46,107 nucleotides of DNA from positions 1 through 46,107 of the forward strand of contig NZ_JASJOU010000029.1 of NCBI RefSeq assembly GCF_030068605.1. The letters run 5' to 3'. Made by a program: the position numbers and the translations under genes. The DNA is from Xanthocytophaga agilis. Its GTDB lineage: Bacteria > Bacteroidota > Bacteroidia > Cytophagales > 172606-1. Under the pieces are notes generated by a model, which ran no database searches, had not been told where the DNA came from, and was given only the letters and a program-made list of their open reading frames with translations. This document shows positions 1 to 8,189 of the stretch, piece after piece. Every line of letters starts with the position of its first letter. The first letter of the stretch is position 1.

Positions 1-200
1 AAATAATATTGATTGGCATACCGCAGATGGAAGAAGAGAATAGCCAGAACAAAACCAAAAATGCTGAATGACACCATAAAGAAAGGAATACTTTTCAACA
101 GAATGCCTATTAATCCAGAGAAGGGAAGGTTAACAAACGTTATTGTCTTGTAATACTGCCAGACCATACGAAAGGTCTGTAGGTTTCGTAATTGGTTCAT
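1..200 (-). CDS. Membrane protein, N-terminal part (cut by window edge)
   Basis: An open frame runs from an ATG at 200 down to base 1 without a stop, giving the first 66 residues of a protein that continues outside the window. It begins MNQLRNLQTFRMVWQYYK, followed by a long hydrophobic stretch from about residue 27 to 57 (many F, I, L, V) that could form one or two membrane helices, then a charged HLRYANQYY segment. No family is recognised. It lies downstream of and on the same strand as the T9SS cargo gene, 318 bases away, so it is probably a separate transcript. Confidence 0.55.
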   Translation of the reverse strand, partial: MNQLRNLQTFRMVWQYYKTITFVNLPFSGLIGILLKSIPFFMVSFSIFGFVLAILFFHLRYANQYY

Positions 201-518
201 CACATTTCTGGCAACAAAGATTATAGCTCAAAACACTGATTCAATATACTATAACAAGCCTGAATTGGGGTTCAGATTAGATCTCTGAGAACCACAATAA
301 ACATACCAATTTTAGCATTTAATGAACATGTTATATTTTAAGATGTTGAGATAGGCAAAGACCAAAAGTCTTTACGCTATAATTGTGTAATATAAGTACA
401 CAAGAAGGTTATTTCTCAAGTAAGAATAGAGCAGATATGCTGACGGGAAAGGCTCGGATAAATCCAAGGTTCGTTATTTCAATTGTCAAATAGTAGAAAT
501 ATGCACAGGAATGATAGA
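201..518. other. Intergenic gap, no gene seen
   Basis: These 318 bases lie between two minus-strand genes. They are AT-rich. I see no convincing open frame, terminator hairpin or repeat. They presumably hold the promoter of the truncated membrane-protein gene. Confidence 0.5.
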
Positions 519-1697
519 TTACCGAATCACAGTAATTACTTTTTTATCAGCAGCATTGCTTCCGACAATGACGTAATTGCCCATAGGAACCAGGTTGCCG
601 GACTCATCGGTAGCATCCCATTCGGCAGGTGTAGAGAGGGTTTTGAGTAGTTGTCCGTAGCGGTTGTAGATTTTTACTACCCCCTGAGAGGGAATGTAAA
701 AAGCATCAGCTACTCCATCCCCATTGGGAGAAATGACAGGAACACAATCTGTTGGAGTGCTTACATTGATAGGTGTACTGGCTATTTGCTGGCATTGGAG
801 TGCATCTGTTATAATCAGTTCATAACTGCCGGGAATCAGATTGTCAAAGCGATTCCCGACAGCAGAAATTGTCTCATTGCGACTAGTTTCCCGTAAAGCC
901 AAACGATAGGGCTTAGTTCCACCTGTAATAGTGGATATGTCAATTTCCAGAGTGCCTTTTTGTTTCTCACAGGTAGCATCTATAAACGTAGTCACCAATT
1001 GTGTCAGATTGATACCAGGAGCAATAGAAACACTTATCTGCTGCTGTGTAAGACACACCGGAGACGAAAACGTAACGATATAATTACCCGGCTCACTACG
1101 AGTCACATCAATTGTACCTGTAGATTCATTGAGGATCAGTCCCTCTGATGAGGTATAGGTAATCTGACTCACTGAGCCTGTAAAAACAGGAGCCTGCAAA
1201 CCAGCATTCTGGCAAAACGAACTGCTGTTATAGCGGATTGTACTGGCCGTGCCCTGTAAGGTACTTAACTCACTAATACCATCTGGTGCGAACTGATTGG
1301 TATGACTAATGATTCCTCCACTGGCATAGGTCACCTGTACATTTTCACTAATACAGTTTGTACTTTTTTTCCAGACTCTGAATGTAAATACCTCCCCTGT
1401 CTTAAATCCTTTGTTTGTACCATCATCACCATACGCTGTGAGTGCAGCCGATTGTTTTTGCCACTCGATATAGCCACCACAGACTTTTACACCCAAAGAA
1501 TCGTAAAACACACCAATGGCATCTCCTGCTTCCAGTGTTACTCCGTTAACAGTAAGCGAAATGCTGTTTTTGATAAATATCGTATGATTGACACCTGTAG
1601 GACGTACTTTCCAGGGTATACTCTGTGCGGTGAGCATACAGCTCCAGCACCAGAATAAAAGTACCCAGATATGTCTGTTTGTCATCTTGTTACACAT
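519..1697 (-). CDS. Secreted protein with gliding-motility-type (T9SS type B) C-terminal domain
   Basis: This 392-residue predicted T9SS cargo protein has a hydrophobic signal peptide in the first 25 residues, ending near LTAQS; MTNRHIW at residue 5 is an alternative start. Residues of about 27-150 form a domain with the pattern GDAIGVFY, GG, GFKTGE, FRVWKK, which is also present twice in the adjacent LRR protein. Residues of about 225-315 resemble SprB-type repeats (ITGGTKPYRLAL, LIPGSYELIITDALQCQQ). The last 75 residues hold the classic ISPNGDGVADAF, VKIYNRYGQL, WDATDESGNLVPMGNYVI pattern of the CHU_C/gliding-motility C-terminal sorting domain. It lies 55 bp downstream of the LRR cargo gene and is probably co-transcribed with it. 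The biological target is unknown. Confidence 0.88.
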   Translation of the reverse strand: MCNKMTNRHIWVLLFWCWSCMLTAQSIPWKVRPTGVNHTIFIKNSISLTVNGVTLEAGDAIGVFYDSLGVKVCGGYIEWQKQSAALTAYGDDGTNKGFKTGEVFTFRVWKKSTNCISENVQVTYASGGIISHTNQFAPDGISELSTLQGTASTIRYNSSSFCQNAGLQAPVFTGSVSQITYTSSEGLILNESTGTIDVTRSEPGNYIVTFSSPVCLTQQQISVSIAPGINLTQLVTTFIDATCEKQKGTLEIDISTITGGTKPYRLALRETSRNETISAVGNRFDNLIPGSYELIITDALQCQQIASTPINVSTPTDCVPVISPNGDGVADAFYIPSQGVVKIYNRYGQLLKTLSTPAEWDATDESGNLVPMGNYVIVGSNAADKKVITVIR

Positions 1698-1752
1698 ATA
1701 ACTTTGGAAAGTAGGCGCAGCCTCTCAGGCCGCGCCTGTTTCTTCAATTTCC

Positions 1753-4653
1753 TTATTTTACAATGAGCAATTTACTTCTCAACTGCTGATCACCTGTTTG
1801 AATCACACATAGATATTGTCCCGGAGCTAGTTGCCCTACCGATAGTGTAGACTCTTGCAGTGAATTTTTCTGTACTTCCAGCACTTTTGTACCCATCAGT
1901 GTATAGATACGAACGGTAGCCGGACCGGTTTGTTCAGTCAATGTCCGTATCTGAACGCTTTCTCTGGTTGGATTTGGATACAACGTAAGCAGCTGTGTAT
2001 TTACCTTGTCGCCTGTAAGCAATGTAACCTGACTGGTAACCTGTATCGAGTTAGAGGTAAATACTCCATTGCCTTTTTTATACGTTGTAGCCACTTCTAT
2101 TTCCTGCTGACGATCCTGTTTCCATACTTTCAGATTAAATGGGGTATTGGCCTGCATTTTTTCATTTTCCCAGATAGTTACAATCAGGTTTTCGCCTGTA
2201 TACTGTCCGGCTCCTGCCAGTGTTCCTTCTGTTGTATAGACAGCTACCTCATCCCCTGCTACCAGTACCTTACCAAGAATTTCATTTGGCAACACAAGCA
2301 ATGCATTGTTAGCTGTTGTCGTTACAGGCAAATCGTAGTGACTGGTACTTTTCTCTCTGGCTGCACTTGCTCCTGTTCTCATACCTGCCAGTGATGGATA
2401 GCGAAAGTCAGGAATAGCCTTATTCATCGAAACTTTATAAGCCAAACCAGGTTTCAGTGTACCTATCTGATCAATAGGAGGATTTATAATATGAGAAGGC
2501 AGGTAGTTATAGGCGACTACATTCGCTGATCCTGCCGGATATTCGTTGCTCTGCACAAAGTTAAAGCTGTTCTCAATAGCACCCAATGCAGCTGTAAGTG
2601 AAACCGGATTACTTCCGAAATAAGGTAGAAAATACGGATAGGTAGTATAGGGAATGCTTATAGGAGTTTGCGGGTCAATCTTTTTACCACAAACCGTCAG
2701 TACCTCTTCCTGTGTTACCAATACTTTATACCCTTCCAGGATATTCCAGCTGCCATTACTGATGCCGTTCTGTGGAGCATACAATATCTTGCCTGCGGCA
2801 TCTTTTACCAGAATATTCTGAATAGAACCGAAAATAGTTTTCATAGTTGTATCTGCGGGCTGAACATTTAGTGAAATAAGGTTCCAGCCCTTGTGTAAGG
2901 ATATAACTTGTTGAACACATGGTGCCACTGTGTGTAAGGCAGAAATACTGCTAAGGCCATTGGCTGCATAGCTACCTGCATGCGTGTAAGGACTTGTTGT
3001 AGTGTAGGTTGCCACTACCTCTATTTCTTTCTGGTCTGAAGCACGCCATACTTTCAGTACAAACGATTCACCTGTTGTAAACCCGTTTTTAGGAGTAGCA
3101 GTTGTACCCCAGACATTCAGTACCTGATTGTCTCCTGTCCATTTCACCATTCCTCCATTGACCTTGTTCCCAGCATTGTCAGTGAAGAATACACCAATAT
3201 AATCTCCAACACTCAGCGGACTGCCTTCAATAGAAGAAGTCAGTGTGGCAGGCAGGATAATCAGGTGATTTTCACCTCCTCCAATCACAGGAGTCCAGGG
3301 ACCGTTTGACTCAATCTCAATCGTAACAGGATTATTGGTTAGTGTATCGTTAGGATAAGCAGGGTTGGTTACTTTAGCAGTATATACACCCGCATTTCCC
3401 AGTGTCAGAGACGAAAATACCAGCTTGTTGGTTTGTGTAGTTGCTACCAGTACTGCATTTTTATACCAGTGATAGGTACTTGTCGTAACGGTATCATCTA
3501 TATCCAGATCAATTGTATACGCATCTCCCTGTTTCAACTTGACAGTTTTTGTGGTACCGATTTCGCCCTGGTTATAGCTGTAAAACCGATTGGTTCCGTT
3601 TCCTTTTTTCAGCAGTTTCTCACGGGTAGGTACCAGTGTCAGTAAGTCATCAAAGGTTAGCTGGTTGCCCTGGACAAAAAGTTGTTCCATATTCAGATGA
3701 GAGATATCTGGCAGAGAGGTAAATTTATTATGGGCCAAACGCAGATACTGCATGTCGGGATAGTTAGTCAGATCTGGCAATGAATCCAGTTGATTGCCTC
3801 CACAGGAGATAAAGCCAAGTTTGGTATTGGCTGAAATATCCGGAAACTCAGTGAATTGATTTTGTGAAAAGTCAATTCCCCATAACACAAGATTGTGCGA
3901 TAAATCAGGTAATGAAGTTAGCTGATTGCCATGACATTGTAGCACGTCCAGCTGAGTAAGAGCAGCAAGAGAAGGCAATTGTGTCAGTTGATTGTAGGAT
4001 ACATCCAGTGTAACCAGATTTTTAAAATCGGATAGATCAGGCAGAACGGTTAATTGATTACTGTCGCATTGAATCAATGCCAGACGTGATTTGACAGGCA
4101 ACGAGAATGCAGGAAAAGAGGTAAACTTGTTTTTTCCAAACCTTAGAAAAACCAACTTGGGAAGTGACGATAAGTCTGGCAATGAACTGATCTGATTGGC
4201 AGAGCAATTCACCTCGATCAAAGCTGTATTCTGGGAAAGAGTAGGAAATACAGTGAATTGATTCCGGGAAAAGTCAAGGCTTTTTAAGTTAGTGAGTGGA
4301 GAAAGATCCGGTAAAGAAGTAAGCTGATTGCCACCACAACCCAGAAAATTCAGTCCTGTGAAGTATTGAATGCCTGCCAGATTTGAAATCTGGCGATTGT
4401 AACAGAAAATTGTATCGATAGCGGCGGCTTCCGCAACAATCAACTCACCACTGGAAGTAAGAGTGTGTGGAAACTTGTCATGCAGGTATTGACGGAAGTT
4501 CGCATCCGGAATGGGTACGGTTTGGGCAAACACCGTTTGAGCACTGGCCAAAAACAGAATCATTACACACAAAGCAGCAAAGATCTGTCTGTTTAGCAAC
4601 CGGATCGTATCACTCGTGGTAGAGTAAAAATCTCTCATGTAGTTAGTTTTCAT
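1753..4653 (-). CDS. Large secreted leucine-rich-repeat protein with Ig-like domain and T9SS type A sorting domain
   Basis: This 966-residue predicted surface or secreted protein has a hydrophobic signal segment near residues 22-44, ending FAQT. Residues of about 75-345 hold some ten leucine-rich repeats of the form GNQLTSLPDLS. An Ig-like domain follows (about 365-455, YHWYKNAVLV, NAGVYTAKVTN). Next comes a GDYIGVFF/GFTTGESFVLKVWR domain, a GWNLISLNV segment, and a second copy of the GDEVAVY/FNLKVWK domain. The C-terminus (LLTLYPNPTRESVQI, VRIYTLMGTKVLEV, LAPGQYLCVIQTGDQQLRSKLLIVK) is a typical T9SS type A sorting domain. It lies downstream of the PorP/SprF-like gene, with its own candidate ECF promoter in the 81-bp gap. 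It may act in adhesion; the ligand is unknown. Confidence 0.9.
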   Translation of the reverse strand: MKTNYMRDFYSTTSDTIRLLNRQIFAALCVMILFLASAQTVFAQTVPIPDANFRQYLHDKFPHTLTSSGELIVAEAAAIDTIFCYNRQISNLAGIQYFTGLNFLGCGGNQLTSLPDLSPLTNLKSLDFSRNQFTVFPTLSQNTALIEVNCSANQISSLPDLSSLPKLVFLRFGKNKFTSFPAFSLPVKSRLALIQCDSNQLTVLPDLSDFKNLVTLDVSYNQLTQLPSLAALTQLDVLQCHGNQLTSLPDLSHNLVLWGIDFSQNQFTEFPDISANTKLGFISCGGNQLDSLPDLTNYPDMQYLRLAHNKFTSLPDISHLNMEQLFVQGNQLTFDDLLTLVPTREKLLKKGNGTNRFYSYNQGEIGTTKTVKLKQGDAYTIDLDIDDTVTTSTYHWYKNAVLVATTQTNKLVFSSLTLGNAGVYTAKVTNPAYPNDTLTNNPVTIEIESNGPWTPVIGGGENHLIILPATLTSSIEGSPLSVGDYIGVFFTDNAGNKVNGGMVKWTGDNQVLNVWGTTATPKNGFTTGESFVLKVWRASDQKEIEVVATYTTTSPYTHAGSYAANGLSSISALHTVAPCVQQVISLHKGWNLISLNVQPADTTMKTIFGSIQNILVKDAAGKILYAPQNGISNGSWNILEGYKVLVTQEEVLTVCGKKIDPQTPISIPYTTYPYFLPYFGSNPVSLTAALGAIENSFNFVQSNEYPAGSANVVAYNYLPSHIINPPIDQIGTLKPGLAYKVSMNKAIPDFRYPSLAGMRTGASAAREKSTSHYDLPVTTTANNALLVLPNEILGKVLVAGDEVAVYTTEGTLAGAGQYTGENLIVTIWENEKMQANTPFNLKVWKQDRQQEIEVATTYKKGNGVFTSNSIQVTSQVTLLTGDKVNTQLLTLYPNPTRESVQIRTLTEQTGPATVRIYTLMGTKVLEVQKNSLQESTLSVGQLAPGQYLCVIQTGDQQLRSKLLIVK

Positions 4654-4691
4654 TAAATGACTGATAAAAGTTTGAGTAGTAGTGTATGCTA

Positions 4692-4723
4692 GTACTACAT
4701 CCTTTCTCTTTTGAAAGTAACCC
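4692..4723 (-). promoter_or_regulatory. Candidate ECF-sigma promoter of the LRR cargo gene
   Basis: On the minus strand this reads GGGTTACTTTC, and GTAGTAC starts 18 bases after the GGGTTAC box. The same two boxes occur upstream of the PorP-like gene and the sigma gene. The expected start of transcription is about 30-35 bases before the ATG at 4653. Assignment to the neighbouring sigma factor is inference. Confidence 0.55.
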
Positions 4724-4734
4724 CTGTATCTTAC

Positions 4735-5667
4735 TTATTTTTCTTCTTCTTCTCCTTTCTCTGTTATCTTCCTCTTTCTCACCATATAAAAACTAAGTGT
4801 AAACTCATACGAATTAAAGCGGGCCACCAGTCTGTTAGGTACAGGTGCTGTATAGGAAAAACCTGCCTTCACATAGCCACCCAACACAGGCAACTGTTCC
4901 AGTCCTGCCTGAAAAGTAAAATTCTCACGGTACTTCATCGATACTCCTGCCATAAACAACTCATTTAGGACCAGTCCCATAGTACCCTCCCACAAAGTTT
5001 GATAAGCTGGCACATGCCTCATCAGCAAAGCCGGATATAAGCTTACCTGCGAACTAAGAGGAATATGTTTGCGAAGGCTTAGAGTATAATATCGTTTCAA
5101 TCGGGTAGTTTCCTCAATGGGCCTGAGCTTTCCTTCAGTCAGTTGGTTGACAGATACTCCTATATGTCCGTTTTGTTTGTCATATAGCCACAAACCCAGT
5201 CCCGCATCCGGTGTAGTAGCAGATCCGGAAGGACTCACACTGGTTCCAGATACAGTATAGAAGGCGAAGCCTACAGAGGCGCCACTGGCAAGAAATATTT
5301 TTTCGGAAAGGCGAACCTGCAGGCTATACAATGCATACATCCGGTTGCGACTCAGATACTGTCCCTCTTTATCTCCTATAAAATTAAATCCTGCCACATG
5401 GCGCGGGAACTGCTCTTCCTGGTTCTTTGACGATGTAAATTTCAGCGTAGCATTGGCATAATGGGTATAAATATCACTCCACGCATTGGTATTGAATTGT
5501 CTGCCGATATTAACAGCCATATCCGATTGTGTAGAAATGCTGGCAGGATTGATTAGAAAGTAATTGTTACTGAATTGATTAAAGGCAACTGGCACACCAA
5601 TTACCTCCTGGGCATAAGTTTGTATACAGAGCAGAAACAGGACAATACACGCCCAGATTGCCTTCAT
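4735..5667 (-). CDS. PorP/SprF family type IX secretion outer-membrane protein
   Basis: This 310-residue protein has a clear signal peptide (MKAIWACIVLFLLCIQTYAQE) followed by the PorP/SprF pattern: FNQFSNNYFLINPASIS near the N-terminus, NIGRQFN, a series of amphipathic beta strands, VGFAFYTVSG, GLGLWLYDKQNGHIGVSVNQL, and a C-terminal FTLSFYMVRKR strand. The family forms outer-membrane beta barrels that partner particular T9SS cargo proteins carrying type B C-terminal domains. Here it heads a minus-strand cluster with two cargo genes, one with that type of domain, which supports dedicated pairing. The usual family length is about 300-350 residues, so it appears complete. Confidence 0.9.
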   Translation of the reverse strand: MKAIWACIVLFLLCIQTYAQEVIGVPVAFNQFSNNYFLINPASISTQSDMAVNIGRQFNTNAWSDIYTHYANATLKFTSSKNQEEQFPRHVAGFNFIGDKEGQYLSRNRMYALYSLQVRLSEKIFLASGASVGFAFYTVSGTSVSPSGSATTPDAGLGLWLYDKQNGHIGVSVNQLTEGKLRPIEETTRLKRYYTLSLRKHIPLSSQVSLYPALLMRHVPAYQTLWEGTMGLVLNELFMAGVSMKYRENFTFQAGLEQLPVLGGYVKAGFSYTAPVPNRLVARFNSYEFTLSFYMVRKRKITEKGEEEEK

Positions 5668-5715
5668 AAAAAAAATCTTTTGTTCACAAATTGACTAAAC
5701 CCTATTTCGGGTGAA

Positions 5716-5747
5716 GGTATTACAAATAAAACAATAGAAAGTAACCC
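5716..5747 (-). promoter_or_regulatory. Candidate ECF-sigma promoter of the PorP/SprF-like gene
   Basis: The minus strand shows GGGTTACTTTC, then GTAATACC starting 17 bases after the GGGTTAC box. This is nearly identical in sequence and spacing to the site upstream of the divergent sigma gene. It leaves a leader of about 40 bases before the ATG at 5667. Confidence 0.6.
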
Positions 5748-5830
5748 TTTTGAAGAAAAAAAAGTAAAAAATAGCTAAATGTAGTATTTACACTACAATC
5801 TATCATTTTCCTGAAAAAGAATAGATTCAT

Positions 5831-5862
5831 GGGTTACTTTTACTTTTTGTATGTGTAGTACC
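5831..5862 (+). promoter_or_regulatory. Candidate autoregulatory ECF promoter of the sigma gene
   Basis: GGGTTACTTTT at 5831 is followed by GTAGTACC at 5855, with 17 bases between GGGTTAC and GTAGTACC. The second box overlaps the first possible ATG of the sigma gene (5851). That ATG would then lie upstream of the transcription start, and translation more likely begins at the GTG at 5884. Confidence 0.6.
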
Positions 5863-5883
5863 TGTATACAACTACGCCAATTA

Positions 5884-6456
5884 GTGAATTATTCAGACAA
5901 AGAAATACTTCAGGCTATTCGTTCCGGAGAGGATGACAAGGCATTATCAGCCTTGTATAAGAATCTGCTGCCCAAAATAAAGAACCTGATCCGACAAAAT
6001 GGAGGTGGGCAGGATGATGCACTGGATATTTTTCAGGATGCCATTCTGATCTTCTATAAACAGGTAAAGATGAACTCCTTTAATGAAACCTACTCTATTG
6101 CCGGATTTGTCTATACTATAAGTCGCAACCTGTGGATCAATCAGGTAAAACGCAAAAAACGAAGCGTAGAAATAACAGATTCCGAAATTCCGCTGGAACT
6201 GGATGACAACATGCTGACTCAGTTAATGACAAAGGAACGGGAGGATATGGTGGTCAAACTGCTCTCTTCGCTGGGAGAGACCTGCCATCGGTTACTGACG
6301 TATGTTATCTTTCATCGGTTATCGATGAAGGAGATCAGCCAGAAAATGGAGTTTAGTTCAGAAGACGTTGCCAAGACAAAGCATTACAAATGCAAGCAAC
6401 GCCTCATTCAATTGGTAAAAAACACGCCGTATACACAGGAAATACTCAGAGGATGA
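5884..6456 (+). CDS. ECF-type sigma-70 family RNA polymerase sigma factor
   Basis: From the GTG at 5884 this is a 190-residue protein beginning (M)NYSDKEILQAIRSGEDDKALSALY. Region sigma-2 covers roughly residues 20-90 (DALDIFQDAILIFYKQV, FVYTISRNLWINQVKRKKR). Region sigma-4 lies at about 125-185 (CHRLLTYVIFHRLSMKEISQKM, EDVAKTKHYKCKQRL, a helix-turn-helix). The frame is open from an ATG at 5851, but a candidate promoter box overlaps that ATG. The stop overlaps the ATG of the anti-sigma gene (ATGA), a translational coupling typical of sigma/anti-sigma pairs. It probably directs transcription of itself and of the divergent PorP-like and cargo genes. Confidence 0.88.
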   Translation: MNYSDKEILQAIRSGEDDKALSALYKNLLPKIKNLIRQNGGGQDDALDIFQDAILIFYKQVKMNSFNETYSIAGFVYTISRNLWINQVKRKKRSVEITDSEIPLELDDNMLTQLMTKEREDMVVKLLSSLGETCHRLLTYVIFHRLSMKEISQKMEFSSEDVAKTKHYKCKQRLIQLVKNTPYTQEILRG

Positions 6457-7631
6457 ACACAGAAAACGAACGTATTGACTGGATTGAAGCCTATCTTTCA
6501 GATAGCCTGTCACCTGAGCAGAAAGCTGTTTTTACTCGACAACTACAGACAGACCCTACGCTGTCTGAAGAAGTGGAACTCCACCGGATGGCAAATGAAC
6601 TTATTGTAGATCACGCCTTACTTGATCTGAAGGCAAAGATGATCACTCAATACCGACCCCAGTATCAGCAAACCAACTACCTGAGAGGAAACCGAGGTAG
6701 TATCTGGCTGGTTACAGGTATTGTGGTACTTGTGGCATTGGTGGGGAGTGTAGTTTATTTCAAAGACAAATCCACCTCTGGCTCAAAAGAGATAAGTATA
6801 CAACCTATTCCTCAAACGGAAAAACCTGCCTCACTGCCAACTGAGAGTGTACCAGAACTAAGTACATCAAAGCCAAAAGAAGTTCCGGATAACACACCAA
6901 AGAAACCTGTGCCTGAGCATAGTGTAAGTATTGTTAAAAATAATTCGACAAACGCAAAAGATTCAGCGTTGGTGTCTATTCCGATATCAGTTATCCCTAT
7001 CCCTGAGAAGGAATCCGCAAAACCAGTTGAACATCCTGTTACAAAAGAAGGTAGTAGGTATACTCCTTCCAAAATAACACCACCAGCATTCAAACAGCCA
7101 GAAGTAAATTGTGCAGGCATACAATTTACGATAGCTGTTCAGACAGAGAAAAGCTGCTCAGATGGGTCTTCGGGAAAGATTATCTGTGACCTGGCCTCGA
7201 TAAAAGGCGGCACACCTCCGTATCAGCTTTCTATCAATAAAGGAGCTTCCTTTCGGAAAACACGTCAGTTTGAATACCTCTCCCCCGGCATATATTACCT
7301 GACGATCAAAGATGCCAGTGGCTGCCAGTATACATTGGCAGAAGGCATTGAAATCCAGGCCAAAGATTGTACTGCACCCCAGGAATATGCTTTTTCCCCC
7401 GACTTGGGTCAGGTATGGACCTTTCCGTTTGGGAATGATACAAAGGGTACCCTACAGATCTTTAACAGAGAGGGAGTACTGGTGTATCGCACAGAGATTC
7501 ATAATGGATTTCCGGGCGAATGGAACGGGCAAGGGAATCAGGGGATACCTGTACCTATGGGACACTATCGGTTCTTGTTTGATGAAGGAAAAGGAAAGCA
7601 GACACAGGGAAGTGTTTCTGTATTGAGATAA
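6453..7631 (+). CDS. Membrane anti-sigma-like protein with a T9SS-cargo-like periplasmic domain
   Basis: This 392-residue protein starts at the ATG overlapping the sigma stop; the open frame extends further upstream, but only inside the sigma gene. Residues 1-82 are a short cytoplasmic part (WIEAYLSDSLSPEQKAVF, the usual anti-sigma start). Residues 83-103 are one membrane helix. Residues of about 105-215 are a Pro/Ser/Lys-rich linker. Residues 220-306 resemble a SprB-type repeat (IKGGTPPYQLSI, LSPGIYYLTIKDASGCQY). Residues 310-392 resemble a gliding-motility C-terminal domain (LQIFNREGVLVYRTE, EWNGQGNQGIPVPMGHYRF) but lack the usual PNGDG. The order and spacing match the cargo protein encoded at 519-1697. 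It probably holds the sigma factor inactive and senses something connected with cargo export. Confidence 0.8.
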   Translation: MNTENERIDWIEAYLSDSLSPEQKAVFTRQLQTDPTLSEEVELHRMANELIVDHALLDLKAKMITQYRPQYQQTNYLRGNRGSIWLVTGIVVLVALVGSVVYFKDKSTSGSKEISIQPIPQTEKPASLPTESVPELSTSKPKEVPDNTPKKPVPEHSVSIVKNNSTNAKDSALVSIPISVIPIPEKESAKPVEHPVTKEGSRYTPSKITPPAFKQPEVNCAGIQFTIAVQTEKSCSDGSSGKIICDLASIKGGTPPYQLSINKGASFRKTRQFEYLSPGIYYLTIKDASGCQYTLAEGIEIQAKDCTAPQEYAFSPDLGQVWTFPFGNDTKGTLQIFNREGVLVYRTEIHNGFPGEWNGQGNQGIPVPMGHYRFLFDEGKGKQTQGSVSVLR

Positions 7632-7673
7632 GAGCTTTTTGGTTAGAATATAGCAGCCTGAATTAGAAATATA

Positions 7674-7707
7674 AACAGAGCTTATGCTGTTTTGTATAGG
7701 CTCTGTT
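7674..7707 (+). terminator. Terminator after the sigma/anti-sigma operon
   Basis: AACAGAGC and GCTCTGTT form a perfect 8-bp stem around an 18-base loop, 43 bases after the anti-sigma stop. The following bases are T-rich but have no long T run. Confidence 0.55.
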
Positions 7708-7842
7708 CTTCGTTTATTCAGATTCCTAATCATTCTTCTTCCATTGATCTTTGTATGTTTAGGTTCATGTGTGTCTAGTGTTCAGAAGATATCTCTTTCA
7801 CTTACATTTACTTATTGTACTGTACCTCACTCTTCCACTGAC

Positions 7843-8045
7843 TTCTTCATTTATTGCTTGCCCAAAAAACAGGGTACCAAACGAAAGTTTGGTGAGCCAG
7901 ATTTGTGTGTGAGCAAAAAAGTGACAGGGTGATAAGAATAGATAGGTCCTGGACTTTAAACCAACATGGATACAAACATGCATAAAATGAAGAAGCCGCA
8001 AGTAGGGCAGTAATCACAAATATGAAATAGTATAGGAAGCAATAA
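7843..8045 (+). repeat. Dispersed palindromic intergenic repeat (partial third copy)
   Basis: The part from about 7910 (GAGCAAAAAAGTGACAGGG, CTGGACTTTAAACCAACATGG, AAAATGAAGAAGCC) aligns with 13140-13270 and with the complement of 19540-19680. The left part (CTTCTTCATTTATTGCTTGCCC) is roughly the inverse of the right end, making the element partly palindromic. No gene is supported here. Confidence 0.6.
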
Positions 8046-8189
8046 AGACAAAAAAACTACTCTAAAAAACTTATCTCTACTAAATCTATAGATTTTATAA
8101 ATATTTCTACTAACTTGCTGCCGCACAGACAATCAGCTAGTGTATTTTTTAAATGCTTAGCCAAAATCTCAACCCTAAAAAGAAATACA

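Noticed and set aside
7684-8001. Short frames of 67-93 codons on both strands
   Set aside because: They lie within a terminator and a dispersed repeat and have no protein-like features.
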